DNA of 64,000 nt from Lachnospiraceae bacterium (GCA_015057365.1 SVEN01000004.1:1-64000), one strand, 5' to 3'; positions 21,849 through 31,766 are shown, numbered from the stretch's first letter. Made by a program: numbers and translations. The notes: generated from the sequence alone by a model not told the origin.

Positions 21849-22517
21849 TTAGTTGAAGCGGAATATAAGTTCCTTGCCCACGGATACGAAGAATGCAATC
21901 GCATCGCTTACTAAGCTGAAGAACAACATGATTAAGAATACGATAATCATCATACCCACAACAGAGAATGCAATTGCAAGAATTGCCTTCATCAGAGAGT
22001 AGTCATGAATCTGCATTACGGAAATCAAAATCCATGCCCCCGCCCATACAAGAGCAATAACTTCAAAGTATGCAAGGAATGCACCCTCTTCTTTTGTTAA
22101 TACGTTACTGAGAATGGTAACCGGGTTCATAATGAGGATATACGGTGTCAGAGAATAACACATTCCCATATAAACATCCTTCATACGTCCCTTACCGTCA
22201 AACAACGTAGTCAGACACCAGTTTGCTACTACATAAAGCAGAAGCGGTGCCAAAATACCTGCAATCTGGGACCAGATGTTGATACGCTCCCAACGGGTAT
22301 CGTTAAACAGGAAGCTTTCAAAACGCAAATTCCAAAGATTCGTCATAAAGGTGAGAATCAACAGCGTATTTGCCGCTGCAAGGGAGCCTCTCTTTTCATG
22401 GGTCAAATCCCAGAATCCATCAAACGGATGCGTTAATACATACAGTGAATACCGAAGCGATTCCCAGTATCGGTTCCAAGCCTGCTTATTTATTTTTGTT
22501 TTCAGATTCAAACTCAT
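21849..22517 (-). CDS. YIP1-family membrane protein
   Basis: Polytopic ~222 aa protein; YVLTHPFDGFWDLTHEKRGS start and Yip1-like MGMCYSLTPYIL; overlaps upstream NHL gene by 32 nt. Confidence 0.7.
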   Translation of the reverse strand: MSLNLKTKINKQAWNRYWESLRYSLYVLTHPFDGFWDLTHEKRGSLAAANTLLILTFMTNLWNLRFESFLFNDTRWERINIWSQIAGILAPLLLYVVANWCLTTLFDGKGRMKDVYMGMCYSLTPYILIMNPVTILSNVLTKEEGAFLAYFEVIALVWAGAWILISVMQIHDYSLMKAILAIAFSVVGMMIIVFLIMLFFSLVSDAIAFFVSVGKELIFRFN

Positions 22518-24003
22518 ACTGCATTCTCGCCTCCCATCTGATCTTTTTAATCTTTCTGATGATAGCCGGGATAATCCCCAGTACTACCAATACTATAATT
22601 ACATAACCGAGATTATTCTCGATCCAGTCCTTACGATAATACTTCCATGCACGGGAGTAGTTCTCATCGTCACGCATTACTTCAAAGTACTCCATTGCCT
22701 CCTCGTAATTCTGCTGACGAAGAAGCGCACGACCGATACCGATGTAAGCCAGCTCGTAGTTACCGTTCATGGCAAGTACCTTCTCCCAATGTGCTGCGGA
22801 TTCCTCGTAGTGGCCTTCGGAATACTCATCCAATGCACTGTGAATCAGGTTACCGAACTCGGTTCTGGTAAATCTGGTAATACCACCGGTGGTCGTATCC
22901 AGAATATAAAGGTCGGTTCCCATATGCTCGATGGAAATCGGATACATGAAGTAACCCAGCTTGTTACCCGGACCACCGAAAGCGTACAACAGATGACCCT
23001 GCTCGTCGTATGCAAAGATACGTCCACGGATACGATCCGCTACGTAGTAGGTCTCATCCTCCATTGCGGTAATGTCCACAATTCGGGACGGACCGTTCAT
23101 GCCTGCCGCATCATCCCACTGCCAGTCGCCGCACGGAACCCATCCGCCGTTACGAATAAGAATATCGCCGCCGAGAGAGTTTAACTTACGAATCGGCTTT
23201 GCGGTACCCGCATCCAAATCCTCCTCAGCAAATACATCCGTGGTACAGTAAATAAAGGACTTCTGGTCAATGTAAAGGTTGTTGTACTCCGTCGGTACAA
23301 AGTCAACCATCTGGTCTCTCTGTGCCTTGGTGGAAAACTTTTTCTTAATAAGATCCATTACACTGACAGTAACTTCACTTGCACCGATAAAGCCGACAAA
23401 CTCGCCGTCCGGCTCAAACTGCATAACACCCTGGTTCTCGTTCTTTGCAAGAACGAACATACGGCCTGCACGGTCTACAACAATCTTCTTCGGCTCAAAC
23501 GGATTCTCCGCATCCAGAAGCGTACTGTCCGGCTTGCCCATTTCCTTCACCAACTGCAAATCCTTGGTCAAATGAAGAATTCTGAAGTTACCCTGGTCGG
23601 TAATGTACAAATCACCGTTGGTGTCCACATATACATCCTGCGGAGTCAAAAGTGTCAGCACCTCGGATTCACCGGTAAACTCGGTAATCTCTCTGACCAC
23701 CGTCATAGTCTCACCGTCTACCGCAATCTCTACGATACGGTTGTTTCCGGTATCAACCACATAAATGCTGTTGTCGCGGATAAACATACCCTGTGCCTGC
23801 TTAAACGGGGTAATCCCCAACATCTTACCGTCGGTATAAGACACCGGCTGGTAAGCATCCGGAGACTCATACTCCAGTCCCCAGTAGTCATAGTTATACG
23901 TATACGTATTTACTTCGGTTGCACTGGCAACTCCGGTCGGACAGGCAGTAATGACTGCCATTACCACAAGGAGAGCTGCTGCAATTTTTCTTTTAAGCTT
24001 CAT
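22486..24003 (-). CDS. Secreted/membrane-anchored NHL-repeat (beta-propeller) protein with TPR segment and C-terminal TM
   Basis: Signal peptide; repeated NHL-like blades (QDVYVDTNGDLYITDQGNFRILHLT, IYVVDTGNNRIVEI); TPR-like HYEESAAHWEKVLAMNGNYELAYIGIGRALLRQQNYEEAMEYFEV; C-terminal TM. Confidence 0.8.
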   Translation of the reverse strand: MKLKRKIAAALLVVMAVITACPTGVASATEVNTYTYNYDYWGLEYESPDAYQPVSYTDGKMLGITPFKQAQGMFIRDNSIYVVDTGNNRIVEIAVDGETMTVVREITEFTGESEVLTLLTPQDVYVDTNGDLYITDQGNFRILHLTKDLQLVKEMGKPDSTLLDAENPFEPKKIVVDRAGRMFVLAKNENQGVMQFEPDGEFVGFIGASEVTVSVMDLIKKKFSTKAQRDQMVDFVPTEYNNLYIDQKSFIYCTTDVFAEEDLDAGTAKPIRKLNSLGGDILIRNGGWVPCGDWQWDDAAGMNGPSRIVDITAMEDETYYVADRIRGRIFAYDEQGHLLYAFGGPGNKLGYFMYPISIEHMGTDLYILDTTTGGITRFTRTEFGNLIHSALDEYSEGHYEESAAHWEKVLAMNGNYELAYIGIGRALLRQQNYEEAMEYFEVMRDDENYSRAWKYYRKDWIENNLGYVIIVLVVLGIIPAIIRKIKKIRWEARMQYEFESENKNK

Positions 24004-24015
24004 AATTCTCTCCTC

Positions 24016-24879
24016 CTATTCCTTAATACCCGAGCTAGCCATCGTCTCTAAGATGTTACTCTCGGAGAAGATGAAGATACCTACCGGAACAATTAACATA
24101 ACCAGACCAACCGCCGCGCCGGCACCCATACGGGCAACACCACCCTGGGTAACCTGACCAAGCGCATACGGAAGAGTCTTTAACTCCTCGGAATAAATGT
24201 AGGTGGACTGCGGATTATTCCACAACTCCTGTACTGCGAAGATAATCAAGGTCAACCATGCCGGCTTTACGTTCGGCATTACGATCTTTGTAAAGATACC
24301 CCACTCCTTCGCACCGTCAATCTTCGCTGCCTCAAGCAAAGAATTCGGAAGACCGTCCATGAACTGCTTCATAAGGAAGAGACCCATCGGAGCGGCAAGT
24401 GCCGGAACAATCGGAGCCAGGAAGGTATCAATCCAACCGAACTTCGCAAATACAAGGTACAGCGGAATCTGGGTAACATAGCCGTTAAACATAATCGCTG
24501 TCGTAATCATGGCAAACAACTTTCTTCCGCCTGGGAAATCATACTTTGCAAGTACATATGCACCCATGGATGCAATTAAGAGACGGCCTGCGGTACCTAC
24601 TGCCGTAATAAATACGGTGTTGAATATGTATCTGGAGAACGGTACCCAGGACTGACCCATAATTACGAACAAATCCTTAAAGTTGCTGGTCGTAGGGTTT
24701 CGAACCAAAATGGTCTGCGGGAACTTGAAAAGTTCGTCCAACGGCTTAAATGCCTGACACACCTGCATGACAAGCGGAATGGCAAACATTACGCCGAACA
24801 ATGTTAAAATGATATATACGCCAAGGTCGCCGCCACGGGAACGGCCCGGCTTTCTGCGCTTTAATCTAATCTTTTTCAT
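24016..24879 (-). CDS. Carbohydrate ABC transporter permease (MalG-like)
   Basis: EAA loop NSLLEAAKIDGAKEWGIFTKIVMPNVKPA. Confidence 0.9.
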   Translation of the reverse strand: MKKIRLKRRKPGRSRGGDLGVYIILTLFGVMFAIPLVMQVCQAFKPLDELFKFPQTILVRNPTTSNFKDLFVIMGQSWVPFSRYIFNTVFITAVGTAGRLLIASMGAYVLAKYDFPGGRKLFAMITTAIMFNGYVTQIPLYLVFAKFGWIDTFLAPIVPALAAPMGLFLMKQFMDGLPNSLLEAAKIDGAKEWGIFTKIVMPNVKPAWLTLIIFAVQELWNNPQSTYIYSEELKTLPYALGQVTQGGVARMGAGAAVGLVMLIVPVGIFIFSESNILETMASSGIKE

Positions 24880-24938
24880 CGCTTCTCTCCTTTTCCTGTA
24901 TTAAAAATCTATGCTTCATTCTTATCATCAAGTGCGGA

Positions 24939-25883
24939 TTAGTTTCCGACTCTCATTAACAACTTCTGAACTGCCTTATTGCAAAGAAGCATTGCAAGGA
25001 AAAGAACGGTAGCGATTGCAGACGCATAACCCATCTCAAAACGGACACTACCATAGTCCTTTAAGTGTGTAACAACGGTATGCACCGCATAGTCCGTACT
25101 CGGATTACCACACAACTGCTCCGGAATATCGGATACGTTGAACGCGGTGGTAATGGAGTTGATTGCACCGAACATAAGCATCGGCTTCATGCTCGGAAGA
25201 GTGATGTACCAGAGCTCCTGCATACGGTTCTTCAAACCGTCTACGTAAGCCGCCTCGTACTGGGAACGGTCAAGTCCCTGGAAACCTGCTACGAAACCAA
25301 GGAAACCGGCACCCAAACTGGACCATACGGAAACAACGATTACTACAATTAACATGTACTGCGGATTGGATAACCACAAAATCGGCTCTACACCGAACAC
25401 CTGCAACAGCGAGTTAATCCAGCCGTACGGGTCATTGTTGAAAATAATCTTCCAAATTGCCATAGTGGAAGCTACCGCAAGAGACGGTGCGTAGAATACA
25501 ACTACGGCAATCGCTCTTAAGTAACGCGGCAATTCGTTAATCATCCATGCGAACAGGAAGGATGCAAGATAACCTACCGGTCCGATGATGCCTGCCAATA
25601 CGAATGTATTCTTAACGGATGTCAGGAATACGTCATCGGCAAGAATTAAGTTGATATAGTTCTGCATGCCACGGAATTCCGGCGGCTCCAACACGTTAAA
25701 GTAGGTGAAGCTTAAGAACAGGGACATTGCAATCGGAACGATGTAACACAGTGTGAATAACAACAGGTAAGGCAGAATGAACAGGTAACAGGTCTTATTG
25801 GCCTTCGCCTTTTTCCACATAATCTGACGTTCCAGCTTTTTCTTACGCATATAAAGCGCAAGCGTACTATTTTTATTACTCAT
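24939..25883 (-). CDS. Sugar ABC transporter permease (MalF-like)
   Basis: QYEAAYVDGLKNRMQELWYITLPSMKPM EAA loop; ATG 25883. Confidence 0.9.
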   Translation of the reverse strand: MSNKNSTLALYMRKKKLERQIMWKKAKANKTCYLFILPYLLLFTLCYIVPIAMSLFLSFTYFNVLEPPEFRGMQNYINLILADDVFLTSVKNTFVLAGIIGPVGYLASFLFAWMINELPRYLRAIAVVVFYAPSLAVASTMAIWKIIFNNDPYGWINSLLQVFGVEPILWLSNPQYMLIVVIVVSVWSSLGAGFLGFVAGFQGLDRSQYEAAYVDGLKNRMQELWYITLPSMKPMLMFGAINSITTAFNVSDIPEQLCGNPSTDYAVHTVVTHLKDYGSVRFEMGYASAIATVLFLAMLLCNKAVQKLLMRVGN

Positions 25884-25896
25884 GTCATCCTCCTTT

Positions 25897-28821
25897 CTAT
25901 TCGATTTCAATCTCTAAACCGAACTCTTCACGTTTCTTCGTGATCTCGTCGTTAATAGTATCTACATAGTCAAGCAAGGTCTCACGCGGATCCAGTTTCT
26001 CGTTATAAACCTTACGAGCCGCATTGGTAATGTGACGGGTTACAAAGTAACCGCCCGGGATTTCCGGAACCTGCTCGGTCCAGGACCACTGCTCTCTTAA
26101 GACTGCCATTTCGTCCGCACTCCACGGAAGCTCCTCGAAGGAAATCTTATTTGCGGTCTGGAATCTTGCAGCGGAGCCCATAACTGCCTCCAGCTCACGA
26201 CCGTATCTGGTCTGGGTCTCGGAATCGGTCCACCACTTCATGAACTCCCAGCACTTCTGAGTCATTTCATCGGAACGCTCATCATTCTTAAGAATCATAT
26301 TAGAGGTTCCCCAGGAGGATGCAGAACGATCAATGGTGCCGTCCTTCAGCTCCGTACCAGGAATCAGGGAGAACTCCCAAAGTCCTCTGATTTCCGGCGC
26401 CGATACTGCCAAGGTATTGTAGGTATCGTAGTCCTGCATACCCAGCGGCATCTCTCCGGAACGGAAACGGTTCGCAAAGTCATACGCCAGTGGGAGTCCG
26501 TAATGGCTGTAGAATCTGGTATACATCTCAAATGCCTTAATACCGGCTTCGCTGGCAAGAGTACTCTTGGTCAGCTTATCGTTATACATGGTGCCGCCGT
26601 TCTGATATACCAAAGCGATGTAGGTAGAAAAGTCCGGATTCGCCGTACCGGAAATCAAACGCTCGGTGGACGGAATCGCAACCTCCAAATTGTTCTGCTG
26701 TAAGGTCGGCAACATGTCGATTAAGTCGTCCCATGTATCCGGAGCCGCTACGCCGAGTTCCTCCATAATATCGGTACGATAGAACATTACATTATATACG
26801 TGGGTCAACGGAATACCGTACAAATCACCTTCGAAATAGTACGGAGCCATTGCACTGGCCGGATACTGGGCAACTACCTCTTCCCAGCCCTCGAACTTGT
26901 TCAGCGGCTCTGCCGCATCACGAAGTGCATAGTTGACCGGGTCACCCTGTGCCATCTGAATCGCAACATCCGGACCGGTACCTGCCAGGGTTGCGTTCAA
27001 TACCATGTTGGACATCTGGATTACTTTTACGTTAACCGGAATACCGGTCTCCGGGGTGAATACATCATCCACAAGAGTCTTTAATACGTTACTCTGGTCA
27101 CGACCGCTTACAATCCAAACCGTAACTGCCTCTTCATCCTCGTATACATCACCGAGAGCATCATAGTCCACGGTAAAGGAAGCGATAAAGGAACGAACGG
27201 TATGACCGATACTCTTAAAGATACTGGTCTTTACTTCCTCCGGCTCCTTGTTTGCACCGGTAATGGTAATCAAATCCACATCCAGCGGAGCCTCTGCCAG
27301 AGTCATAATAGAAGTACCCACGGAACTGATGTTACTCTTAAAGGTTGCAAACTGCTTGGAAATCTTCTCCGGCTTCTTAATAAAGGTCTCCATCTGCTTT
27401 GCAAGCTTCTGAACGTTTGCAACATCACCGGAAATCTCACCGGTATATGCCTTATACTCGTCAACCGTCTTATACAGACGCTTATACTCAAGCTCCATCG
27501 CTTCCATAACTTCCGGGAATACCTTATCTAAGTCATAGTCACGATTACGATCCGGAGTCGCACCGGTTAATACGAGAATGGTACGATACATATCATTCAT
27601 GCGAATAACAGAATCCTGCAACTCGTTTAAGATACTACCCATCTCACCCATGGTTACTTCCATGCGGATGGTATGGGTACCTGCGGTCAGGTAGATATCA
27701 TACGGTGTGCCTTCCTCATCAGCCAGAGTCACGTTCTGCCAGTCTGTGGAATACGGGAATGCCACCGTGGACAACTCCTCGAACGGAATCACACCATCAA
27801 TATAGATTGCACGGTTGGATACACGACCACGGTTATAGGACTGACGTGCCTTTACGGTAATGTTATAGAAGCCGTCTGCCGGAACCGTCATATCCCACTC
27901 GATCCACTGACCTGCCACACGCCACTGCTCACCGCCGCCGTAGTTTAACTTGGTCTGAGTTACACTGTACGGTTCCGTATTTGCAGACGCATGGTCGGAA
28001 CGGGAGTACAAGGACTGTGCGGAACGCACTGTGGAGTCCTCACCCTGAATTTTGTCAAAGTGATCTGCTCCTCCGGATACCTGCGGACAAGCCGCAAGAT
28101 ACTCTGCATAAGTCAGAGCCTTTTCTACCGGCACGATGGAAATCTTGCGGATTGCCATCGGCTCGTTGACACAGTCAAGCGCAATGGTATTGGCACCTGC
28201 TTCGAAATAAAACTCATACGGTTCTGTGTAATATCCCATGTAGTCCGTAAAGTAAGCGGAACACCAATCCGGCTTCTCCTTCTGGGCCGGACGACGATCG
28301 TTACCCTGGTTATCGGTAACAATTGCGGTTGCATCTGCCCAACGTCTCGTAAAGGTGATAGCATCGGAACCGGTAAACGGCAGCTCCCCATTAATTAAGA
28401 AGCCTCGTTCCATACTTACTCCTCGGGACTCCACCGGATAATACTCAATATATGCACGATACAATCCCGCCTCCGGAACCGTTACCTGCCATTCGGTATA
28501 TCCGCCGTCTCCCTGATAAAGAACGGTATCTTCACCCTGATAGTCGGTGAGAATCTGGGTATTCTCTGCTGTAGAAGCATTATACTTCGTGAGATCTACC
28601 ACGATTTCGTCAACCTGCGGTCTGGAAGCATTCTCATGTGTCTTAAGATATGCGGCATAGGTATCGGTACGTTCGAATTCGCCGTCGGTCTCAAGATTTG
28701 CTCCCGCGTACTTTTCACTGAAGTCTTTATCGCCGCCGAGTAGCTTGCTACATAACACAATCACTGCCACTACTGCCACGATTCCGACTACAGTAAGGAA
28801 TATTCTCTTTCCTTTTGACAT
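25897..28821 (-). CDS. Extracellular solute-binding protein with two N-terminal CBM-like beta-sandwich domains
   Basis: N-terminal TM/signal; two carbohydrate-binding-like repeats (EWQVTVPEAGLYRAYIEYYPV; EWDMTVPADGFYNITVKARQSYNRGRVSNRAIYIDG); C-terminal SBP_bac_1-like region (VWIVSGRDQSNVLKTLVDDVFTPETGIPVNVKVI). Confidence 0.82.
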   Translation of the reverse strand: MSKGKRIFLTVVGIVAVVAVIVLCSKLLGGDKDFSEKYAGANLETDGEFERTDTYAAYLKTHENASRPQVDEIVVDLTKYNASTAENTQILTDYQGEDTVLYQGDGGYTEWQVTVPEAGLYRAYIEYYPVESRGVSMERGFLINGELPFTGSDAITFTRRWADATAIVTDNQGNDRRPAQKEKPDWCSAYFTDYMGYYTEPYEFYFEAGANTIALDCVNEPMAIRKISIVPVEKALTYAEYLAACPQVSGGADHFDKIQGEDSTVRSAQSLYSRSDHASANTEPYSVTQTKLNYGGGEQWRVAGQWIEWDMTVPADGFYNITVKARQSYNRGRVSNRAIYIDGVIPFEELSTVAFPYSTDWQNVTLADEEGTPYDIYLTAGTHTIRMEVTMGEMGSILNELQDSVIRMNDMYRTILVLTGATPDRNRDYDLDKVFPEVMEAMELEYKRLYKTVDEYKAYTGEISGDVANVQKLAKQMETFIKKPEKISKQFATFKSNISSVGTSIMTLAEAPLDVDLITITGANKEPEEVKTSIFKSIGHTVRSFIASFTVDYDALGDVYEDEEAVTVWIVSGRDQSNVLKTLVDDVFTPETGIPVNVKVIQMSNMVLNATLAGTGPDVAIQMAQGDPVNYALRDAAEPLNKFEGWEEVVAQYPASAMAPYYFEGDLYGIPLTHVYNVMFYRTDIMEELGVAAPDTWDDLIDMLPTLQQNNLEVAIPSTERLISGTANPDFSTYIALVYQNGGTMYNDKLTKSTLASEAGIKAFEMYTRFYSHYGLPLAYDFANRFRSGEMPLGMQDYDTYNTLAVSAPEIRGLWEFSLIPGTELKDGTIDRSASSWGTSNMILKNDERSDEMTQKCWEFMKWWTDSETQTRYGRELEAVMGSAARFQTANKISFEELPWSADEMAVLREQWSWTEQVPEIPGGYFVTRHITNAARKVYNEKLDPRETLLDYVDTINDEITKKREEFGLEIEIE

Positions 28822-29049
28822 AGTTTTCTCCTTTCTTTGTGCATATTCCCTTTGCACAACGATTTGTCTTTACGACAAACCAAAGCCGATGCACACCGCA
28901 ATAAGGCCGTTTGCACAGCCTTTTCGCAAAATGTGAGTCGGCTTTCTTCCCTCTGGAAATAATTACCAAAGGGGAGCTTTTTCGGATTTTGTACATTATT
29001 ACCAAAAACCGCACGTTCCAAAAAAGCATTTTTTGTAGCGTATAGTACC

Positions 29050-29080
29050 ATTATAGTCCCTTTTTCCCAAAAGCGCTTAT
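29050..29080 (-). promoter_or_regulatory. Putative promoter -10 with overlapping cre-like AAGCGCTT palindrome upstream of CBM-SBP operon
   Basis: Minus strand TATAAT at 29055-29050; palindrome aagcgctt at 29071-29078. Confidence 0.45.
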
Positions 29081-29370
29081 CAAATATTGCTTTCGGAACC
29101 TTCATCTATTGCTCCGTTTTGTCGCATTCTGTAGGAATCGGGCTAATTTTAAATGGCCTCTTTACAACCTACTACAATTATATTATGATATTTGTATAAT
29201 TTCAAGTATAAAATGCGCTTTTCAAGAAGTTTTTTTATGCATTTTATCCCCCGTTTTTTCAGCCGCAGCAATAGCAATTTTTGATAAAATGGATGTATTT
29301 ACTTTTTATTGTTGTATCTGCGTGCGGTTTTCGTCAAATTTGCCAACAATTGTACGGAGGTATCACATTT

Positions 29371-30348
29371 ATGCAGAATAATAACAAACTCTCTTATGAC
29401 ACCGCCTACTGGATGGAGTTGCGCAAAAAAACCTTGGAGCGTAACGCCTCCTTCCGAAAAAGAGTTATTACGGGAACTCACGAGCAGACACACTATTCCG
29501 AAGACAACTCCTCCGTATTCCTTTGGATTAATACGGAACCGGGGAGTTTTCCCCTCCACTGGCATTCCACCGTGGAAATCGTTATGCCCCTTCAAAACAC
29601 TTATACCGTCACAATGAACAAAAGCACCTATGAACTGCAAGAACAGGAAATCTTCATCATTCCGCCGGGAGAATTACACGAGCTGACGCCGCCATCTTCC
29701 GGATTCCGGTTAATTTTATTGTTTGACCTGAATGCACTGAATAAGTTCAAAGGCTTCACCCGGCTTTTTTCCCTGTTTTCTCTTTCCAGCCACATTACAC
29801 CCGAGACCATGCCGGAAATCTACGAAAAGGAGCGGGAGCTTTTGTTACAGGTTGCGGAAGAATATGCCGACGGCGGTGATTTGGCGGAGCCATCCATTCT
29901 CGCTCTTCTGATTCAGTTTTTTGTGCTCCTGGCCCGCAATACGGAAGAAGCCGTGCCTGCTTCTCTTCCGGCCATGCAGCCCAACAAGCAAAGAGAATAT
30001 ATCGAAAAATTCAATACCGTCTTCGATTACATTGAACACCATTACATGGAAGACATCACCTTAGACGGAGTTGCGGCTCAAATCGGTTTTTCCAAGTTCC
30101 ATTTTTCCCGGCTGTTCCGGCAATTTACCGACACCTCCTTCTACGATTACCTCTGTGCAAGAAGAATCAAAGCAGCCGAAACGCTTTTGCTGGATCCGAA
30201 TCTTCCGATTACCGAAGTAGCATTACAATCCGGCTTTGCCAGCATTTCCACTTTCAACCGGGTATTTAAGAAATTCAAAGAATGTACTCCGACCGAATTC
30301 AAGGATTTTAACAAAGAAAACAGTCGTGTTAAATCCAGACGTCATTGA
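29371..30348 (+). CDS. AraC-family transcriptional regulator with N-terminal cupin
   Basis: LHWHSTVEIVMPLQNTYTVTMNKSTYELQEQEIFIIPPGELHEL; C-terminal HTH VAAQIGFSKFHFSRLFRQFTDTSFYDYLCARRIKAAETLLLDPNLPITEVALQSGFASISTFNRVFKKF; SD acggagg before ATG 29371. Confidence 0.93.
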   Translation: MQNNNKLSYDTAYWMELRKKTLERNASFRKRVITGTHEQTHYSEDNSSVFLWINTEPGSFPLHWHSTVEIVMPLQNTYTVTMNKSTYELQEQEIFIIPPGELHELTPPSSGFRLILLFDLNALNKFKGFTRLFSLFSLSSHITPETMPEIYEKERELLLQVAEEYADGGDLAEPSILALLIQFFVLLARNTEEAVPASLPAMQPNKQREYIEKFNTVFDYIEHHYMEDITLDGVAAQIGFSKFHFSRLFRQFTDTSFYDYLCARRIKAAETLLLDPNLPITEVALQSGFASISTFNRVFKKFKECTPTEFKDFNKENSRVKSRRH

Positions 30349-30362
30349 TATCAAATTAAAGA

Positions 30363-30390
30363 TTGACTTTTATCGTTCAAATGCTATAAT
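30363..30390 (+). promoter_or_regulatory. Sigma-A-type promoter for PT-rich lipoprotein
   Basis: TTGACT-16 nt-TATAAT, followed by a gggcatgc/gcatgtcc hairpin and SD aaaggagg. Confidence 0.7.
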
Positions 30391-30452
30391 AATATTCACG
30401 CGGGCATGCAAACTCTGCATGTCCGTTGTTTTATAACAAAGGAGGACTAAAA

Positions 30453-31766
30453 ATGAAAAAGTGGAAAAAATTATTTGCCGTTACAGCTGTAACCGCTCTG
30501 GTATTTGCCATGGCTGCCTGCGGTAATAAGGAAACATCCGCAGATCCGACGGAAGCTCCGAACCCGACCAAAGCTCCGGCCGAACCGACACAGGCCCCGG
30601 CTGAGCCGACAGAAGTTCCGGCCGAGCCGACAGATACTCCAGCCGAACCTACGGAAGCTCCGACTGAGCCAACGGAAGTTCCGGCCGAACCGACCGAGAC
30701 TCCGGCTGAACCGACCAAAGCGCCGGTTGAACCAACGGAGCCGACCGCTGAACCGACCGAACCGACCGCTGAACCGACCAAAGCGCCGGTTGAACCAACC
30801 AAAGCTCCGGCCGCGCCGACACAGGCTCCCGCGGGCAATGACACCGTTATCAACTTCGTTGACCTCACCGCAGGCGGTTACGGCTACGAAGCGGTTACCG
30901 AGGCTGACGGCGTAAACGTCACCATCGCAAGTCAGTACCAGGAAATCCAGTATGTTCTTCCGGAAGTTGTGGATTTAGCACAGTACAGCCTGCTTATTGT
31001 TGACGTAACCTCCAACAACCAGCTGGATATTAAACTGGTAAATCCGGATGCTGCCTTAAACGAGTACAATCAGGCAACTCCGTTCAAGGACAACTACACC
31101 GCAGAAGGCACTGCAATCACCGAGCCGGTGTACATCGACCTTGCCGGGTTTTCCGATTACGACCTTTCACAGATTAACTTCATGGCAATGGCAAACGACA
31201 CCGCATTCAGATTAAACAGCATGACCTTCGTAAAGGCCGAGGGCGGCTCGTCGGCGGAGACTCCTGCTCCGACTCCTACCCCGGAACCGACTCAGGCTCC
31301 GGAATCAACAGAAGATCCGTCGGAACCGGCCGACACTCCGAACCCGACCGAAGCTCCGGTTAGCGACAACAACACAATCAACTTTGCAGACCTTATGGAG
31401 GGGGGCTACGGCTATGAAGCAACCGTTGCCGACGGCGTTGTGAAGGTAACAATTTCCGCTCAGTATCAGGAGCTCCAGTACATCCTTCCGGAAGCCATTG
31501 ATTTAGCGCAGTACAAGACTCTTATTGTTGATGTTGTCTCCAACAGCCAATTGGATATTAAGCTTGTAAATCCGGAAGCAGAATTAAACCAGTACGGTCA
31601 GGCAGCTCCGTTTGCCGACTGCTACACCGCAGAAGGTGATGCAATCACCGAGCCGGTGTACATCGATCTTGCAAACTATGCCGATTATGATCTTTCCCAG
31701 ATCAACTTCATGGCAATGACCAACGATTGCGAATTCACACTGAACAATATGACCTTCGTGAAGTAA
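30453..31766 (+). CDS. Lipoprotein with long Pro/Thr/Glu-rich linker and two tandem homologous beta-rich domains
   Basis: Lipobox MAACGN; PTEAPxxP repeats; duplicated domain (INFVDLTAGGYGYEA... / INFADLMEGGYGYEA...; NFMAMANDTAFRLNSMTFVK / NFMAMTNDCEFTLNNMTFVK). Confidence 0.85.
   Translation: MKKWKKLFAVTAVTALVFAMAACGNKETSADPTEAPNPTKAPAEPTQAPAEPTEVPAEPTDTPAEPTEAPTEPTEVPAEPTETPAEPTKAPVEPTEPTAEPTEPTAEPTKAPVEPTKAPAAPTQAPAGNDTVINFVDLTAGGYGYEAVTEADGVNVTIASQYQEIQYVLPEVVDLAQYSLLIVDVTSNNQLDIKLVNPDAALNEYNQATPFKDNYTAEGTAITEPVYIDLAGFSDYDLSQINFMAMANDTAFRLNSMTFVKAEGGSSAETPAPTPTPEPTQAPESTEDPSEPADTPNPTEAPVSDNNTINFADLMEGGYGYEATVADGVVKVTISAQYQELQYILPEAIDLAQYKTLIVDVVSNSQLDIKLVNPEAELNQYGQAAPFADCYTAEGDAITEPVYIDLANYADYDLSQINFMAMTNDCEFTLNNMTFVK
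30540..30830 (+). repeat. Degenerate GC-rich coding repeats (PT linker)
   Basis: Repeated gccgaaccgac / gctccggcc units encoding (P-T-x-A-P-x-E)n. Confidence 0.85.

Noticed and set aside
30540-30830. Regular repeats considered as a possible CRISPR array
   Set aside because: The periodicity is coding (PTEAP-type repeats in an open frame); no constant direct repeat with unique spacers and no cas genes in the window.
30431-30868. Minus-strand 145-aa ORF (VGSAGASVGS repeats)
   Set aside because: Antisense shadow of the PT-rich lipoprotein linker; codon-repeat artefact with no independent SD or domain.
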